In this document: one piece after another, positions 4,762 to 6,652 of the stretch
How positions within the stretch are numbered: the first letter of the stretch is position 1
Layout of the letters: the number at the start of each line of letters is the position of its first letter
Source: Clostridia bacterium
GTDB lineage: Bacteria; Bacillota_A; Clostridia; Oscillospirales; UBA929
DNA: 6,652 bases
Assembly (NCBI GenBank): GCA_026001245.1
Contig: BNZR01000071.1
Location: 1-6,652 of the forward strand
Direction: 5' to 3'
The notes under the pieces: model-generated
The model's input: only the letters and a program-made list of their open reading frames with translations
What the model was told of the DNA's origin: nothing
Database searches by the model: none
Position numbers and translations under genes: made by a program

Positions 4762-6333
4762 ATGGAATATAATCTTCCTTCAATGGTCAATCGCAGGCTT
4801 ACGCGTGGACATAAGACGGCTTGGGCAAAGGCGGGCTTTAAGGCCGCGCTTCGCGCAGTCCCCTTAACCGCCGCGCTGGAGCGTATGCGTGACCGCGTTT
4901 CCCCCGTGGCCTACAAGCTGTGGCGGGCGGCCTGCGCCGCGCTGTTTTTCGTAAGCGTGGGGGCGGGATACGTCGGCGGCGCGTTTGCAACCGTCGGCCG
5001 TGCCGCGCAAGCCGCGGCGCACAAGGCGCACCCGCGCAGAATGGCACGCGGCACCGCCGCTTTGCTTATAACAATCGCCTCGCTGATGACCTTCGCCTAT
5101 TGCTTCTACGGCATGGGCTTGGAGGTGTCGATAGACGGCGAGTCGCAGGGTTATATCCGCAGTGAGGCGCAATTTGAGGAGGCCGTGGCCGCCGTTGCGG
5201 CGCGTGCGTCTGACCTTTTGGGGACCCCCTATGTCATGACGCCGGACGTTAACTATCACTTCTCGCTGGTAAGCCGCAGTAAGCTGTTCGACCGCGAGGA
5301 GGTTGAAGACATGCTGTTTTCGCGAATCCCGGAGCTTAAATACATGTATGTGCTGACCATAGACGGCGACCAAATCGCCGCGTCGGCTGACCGCGCCGTG
5401 ATAGACGACGTGCTGTCCGCCCGCAAGGCCGAGTATAAAAACTACGACTCTGTGGACTTTTTGAAGGACGCGGAGGTGGTGTGGCAACTGGCCCCCGTGG
5501 CCATGGAAACCGACAGCGCGGGCTTTGCGGCCATAGTAAACAGCGACCTGCGCCCCGCCGCCTACTACACCGTGGAGTATGACGAGAGCTTGCGCGACAC
5601 GGCAAAGCGCGTGGGCATGACGGCGGACAGTCTTCGCGCCCTTAATCCGGAGCTGGGCGATGAGCTTCTTCCGGGTACAAAGCTTCGGCTTAATTACGCC
5701 ACGCCGCTGTTGCAAATCGAGGCGACCGCCACGCTGGTATACGAAGAGACCGTGCCTTTCGAGACGGAATATGTGGACGATCCCAACCAATACACAGGCC
5801 GCAGTAAAACCGTAACCGAGGGCGTTGACGGCGCGAACCGCCTGACCGCCACGGCGAATTATCTGGACGGACGCGAGATCTCACGTGACATCACCAATGT
5901 CGAGGTTTTAAGCGCACCCGTGACGGAGGTAATCGCGGTGGGAGTATTAAAACCGCCGACCTTTATCCGCCCCTACTACGGCCAGCTAACCTCAACCTTT
6001 ACCATGCGCACGCTGTTCGGCAGAACGCGTATGCACTCCGGTATCGACCTCGCGGGCCCCACAGGCTCCCCGATCGTGGCCAGCTGCGGCGGCGTGGTAA
6101 CCTTCTCCGGCCGTTTCGGCGACTACGGCAACTGCGTTATAATCGACCACGGCCACGGAATTTCCACTCTGTACGCCCACGCAAGCAAGCTGCTTGTCAA
6201 GGTGGGGCAGACGGTCAAGCAGGGCGAGCTTATCGCAAGGGTCGGCTCGACAGGCCGCTCGACAGGCCCCCACGTCCACTTTGAAATCAGAATCAACAAC
6301 AGGCCTGTGAATCCTATGACTTATTTAAAGTAA
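4762..6333 (+). CDS. Membrane-anchored LysM-G5-M23 peptidoglycan endopeptidase
   Basis: A 523-residue cell-wall metallopeptidase. A basic N-terminus is followed by a weak glycine-rich hydrophobic stretch (57-78) and a clear membrane helix (97-118). Residues 120-265 are extracytoplasmic with no recognised domain, although SIDGESQGYI and TIDGDQIAAS hint at two related modules. A LysM peptidoglycan-binding domain (268-311, YTVEYDESL to LLPGTKLRL), a G5 domain (about 315-394) and a C-terminal M23 domain (405-523) follow. All M23 residues are present: His425 and Asp429 (HSGID), His473 (YAH), and His504 and His506 (HVH), so it should be an active zinc endopeptidase cutting peptide crosslinks in the wall. 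A role in growth or in spore engulfment is possible; it is much longer than SpoIIQ. GTGAGG (4751-4756) lies 5 nt before the ATG. It is a single-gene unit with its own promoter, a WalR-like box array and a terminator. Confidence 0.92.
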   Translation: MEYNLPSMVNRRLTRGHKTAWAKAGFKAALRAVPLTAALERMRDRVSPVAYKLWRAACAALFFVSVGAGYVGGAFATVGRAAQAAAHKAHPRRMARGTAALLITIASLMTFAYCFYGMGLEVSIDGESQGYIRSEAQFEEAVAAVAARASDLLGTPYVMTPDVNYHFSLVSRSKLFDREEVEDMLFSRIPELKYMYVLTIDGDQIAASADRAVIDDVLSARKAEYKNYDSVDFLKDAEVVWQLAPVAMETDSAGFAAIVNSDLRPAAYYTVEYDESLRDTAKRVGMTADSLRALNPELGDELLPGTKLRLNYATPLLQIEATATLVYEETVPFETEYVDDPNQYTGRSKTVTEGVDGANRLTATANYLDGREISRDITNVEVLSAPVTEVIAVGVLKPPTFIRPYYGQLTSTFTMRTLFGRTRMHSGIDLAGPTGSPIVASCGGVVTFSGRFGDYGNCVIIDHGHGISTLYAHASKLLVKVGQTVKQGELIARVGSTGRSTGPHVHFEIRINNRPVNPMTYLK

Positions 6334-6340
6334 GCACAGC

Positions 6341-6365
6341 AAAGGGACGCGTAAGCGTCCCTTTT
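6341..6365. terminator. Bidirectional intrinsic terminator
   Basis: A perfect 10-bp stem (AAAGGGACGC at 6341-6350 with 6355-6364) has a GTAA loop and short T runs in both reading directions. It lies 7 nt after the M23 stop codon and overlaps the stop codon of the facing sigma factor gene, so one hairpin can end both convergent transcripts. Confidence 0.85.
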
Positions 6366-6652
6366 AGCTGTTCAGTCTTCGCCGCAATTTCTCAATCGCG
6401 GATTTTTCTATTCGCGACACCTGTACCTGCGATATGCCTATTATTTTCGCGGCCTTGTCCTGCGTCAGCCCCCTGTAAAACCGCAAGTCTACCACCATGC
6501 GCTCGCGCTGCGGCAGTTCGTCTATGGCCTGCCGCAGTGACAGGCTCTCGGTCACGCGTTCCTCCATGCCGTCTGTGCCGACCACGTTCTCAAGTGACGC
6601 GCCGCCCTCGCTTTGGTATTGCAGTGATTCGGCGGGCGCGGCGGCTATCTCG
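6364..6652 (-). CDS. SigF/SigG-type sporulation sigma factor, 5' end cut by window edge
   Basis: The last 95 residues of a sigma-70 family factor are visible; the frame is open to the window edge, so the true start is outside and the GTG at 6585 is not a real start. The tail contains region 4: a helix of the ELPQRERMVVDLRF type, then the -35-recognising helix-turn-helix with LTQDKAAKIIGISQ and QVSRIEKSAIEKL, ending shortly after, as in SigF, SigG and SigB. The ISQVQVSR core is closest to what I recall of SigF, but SigG is also possible, so no symbol is given. Such factors direct forespore gene expression. Regions 2 and 3, which would settle the type, are not visible. The stop codon lies in the shared terminator. 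Confidence 0.88.
   Translation of the reverse strand, partial: EIAAAPAESLQYQSEGGASLENVVGTDGMEERVTESLSLRQAIDELPQRERMVVDLRFYRGLTQDKAAKIIGISQVQVSRIEKSAIEKLRRRLNS

Noticed and set aside
4864..5790. Minus-strand open frame of 308 codons opposite the M23 gene
   Set aside because: Long only because of GC-rich codon bias of the real gene on the other strand; no recognisable motif and it conflicts with a well-supported protein.

Overview
The window looks like a chromosomal segment of a GC-rich, endospore-forming Clostridia (Oscillospiraceae-like) bacterium. This is inferred from a YlmC/YmxH-family sporulation protein, a SigF/SigG-type sigma factor, Gram-positive style ribosome binding sites, consensus sigma-A promoters, and GC-rich genes separated by short AT-rich gaps. 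No phage, transposase, CRISPR or tRNA was seen. One repeat-derived, MITE-like hairpin is present.

Layout. Positions 1-1285 (minus) hold a TldD metallopeptidase whose C-terminus runs off the left edge. Positions 1317-1367 are a nearly symmetric divergent promoter: two perfect TTGACA -35 boxes abut in a palindrome, and each has a perfect TATAAT. The left arm drives tldD. The right arm drives a very short unit (start codon at 1387) that meets a strong intrinsic terminator (1434-1465) before any in-frame stop codon. Positions 1464-1697 (minus) encode a small cysteine-rich YlmC/YmxH protein that converges on the same terminator. Positions 1811-2548 (plus) are rlmB, a 23S rRNA 2'-O-methyltransferase. 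It is tightly coupled (6-bp gap) to a 666-residue membrane protein at 2555-4555. That protein has the fold order and eight-helix topology of a P1B-type metal ATPase but has lost every catalytic signature.

Positions 4551-4645 hold a heptamer repeat and a long hairpin starting at that gene's stop codon. A terminator follows at 4677-4703, and its hairpin contains the -35 box of the next promoter. Three TGTAAC boxes at exactly 11-bp steps (4717-4744) then lead into a membrane-anchored LysM-G5-M23 cell-wall endopeptidase (4762-6333). The boxes fit the published WalR (YycF) pattern, and WalR controls cell-wall hydrolases in Firmicutes. A bidirectional terminator (6341-6365) separates it from a convergent sporulation-type sigma factor (6364-6652, minus) whose N-terminus lies beyond the right edge.

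How the genes fit together: there is no single pathway. The themes are ribosome modification (rlmB), envelope and sporulation functions (M23 protein, YlmC/YmxH, sigma factor) and peptide processing (tldD). The items most worth follow-up are the catalytically dead P-type ATPase homologue in the rlmB operon, the mirrored promoter with its stop-less short transcript, and the WalR-like box array on the M23 gene.
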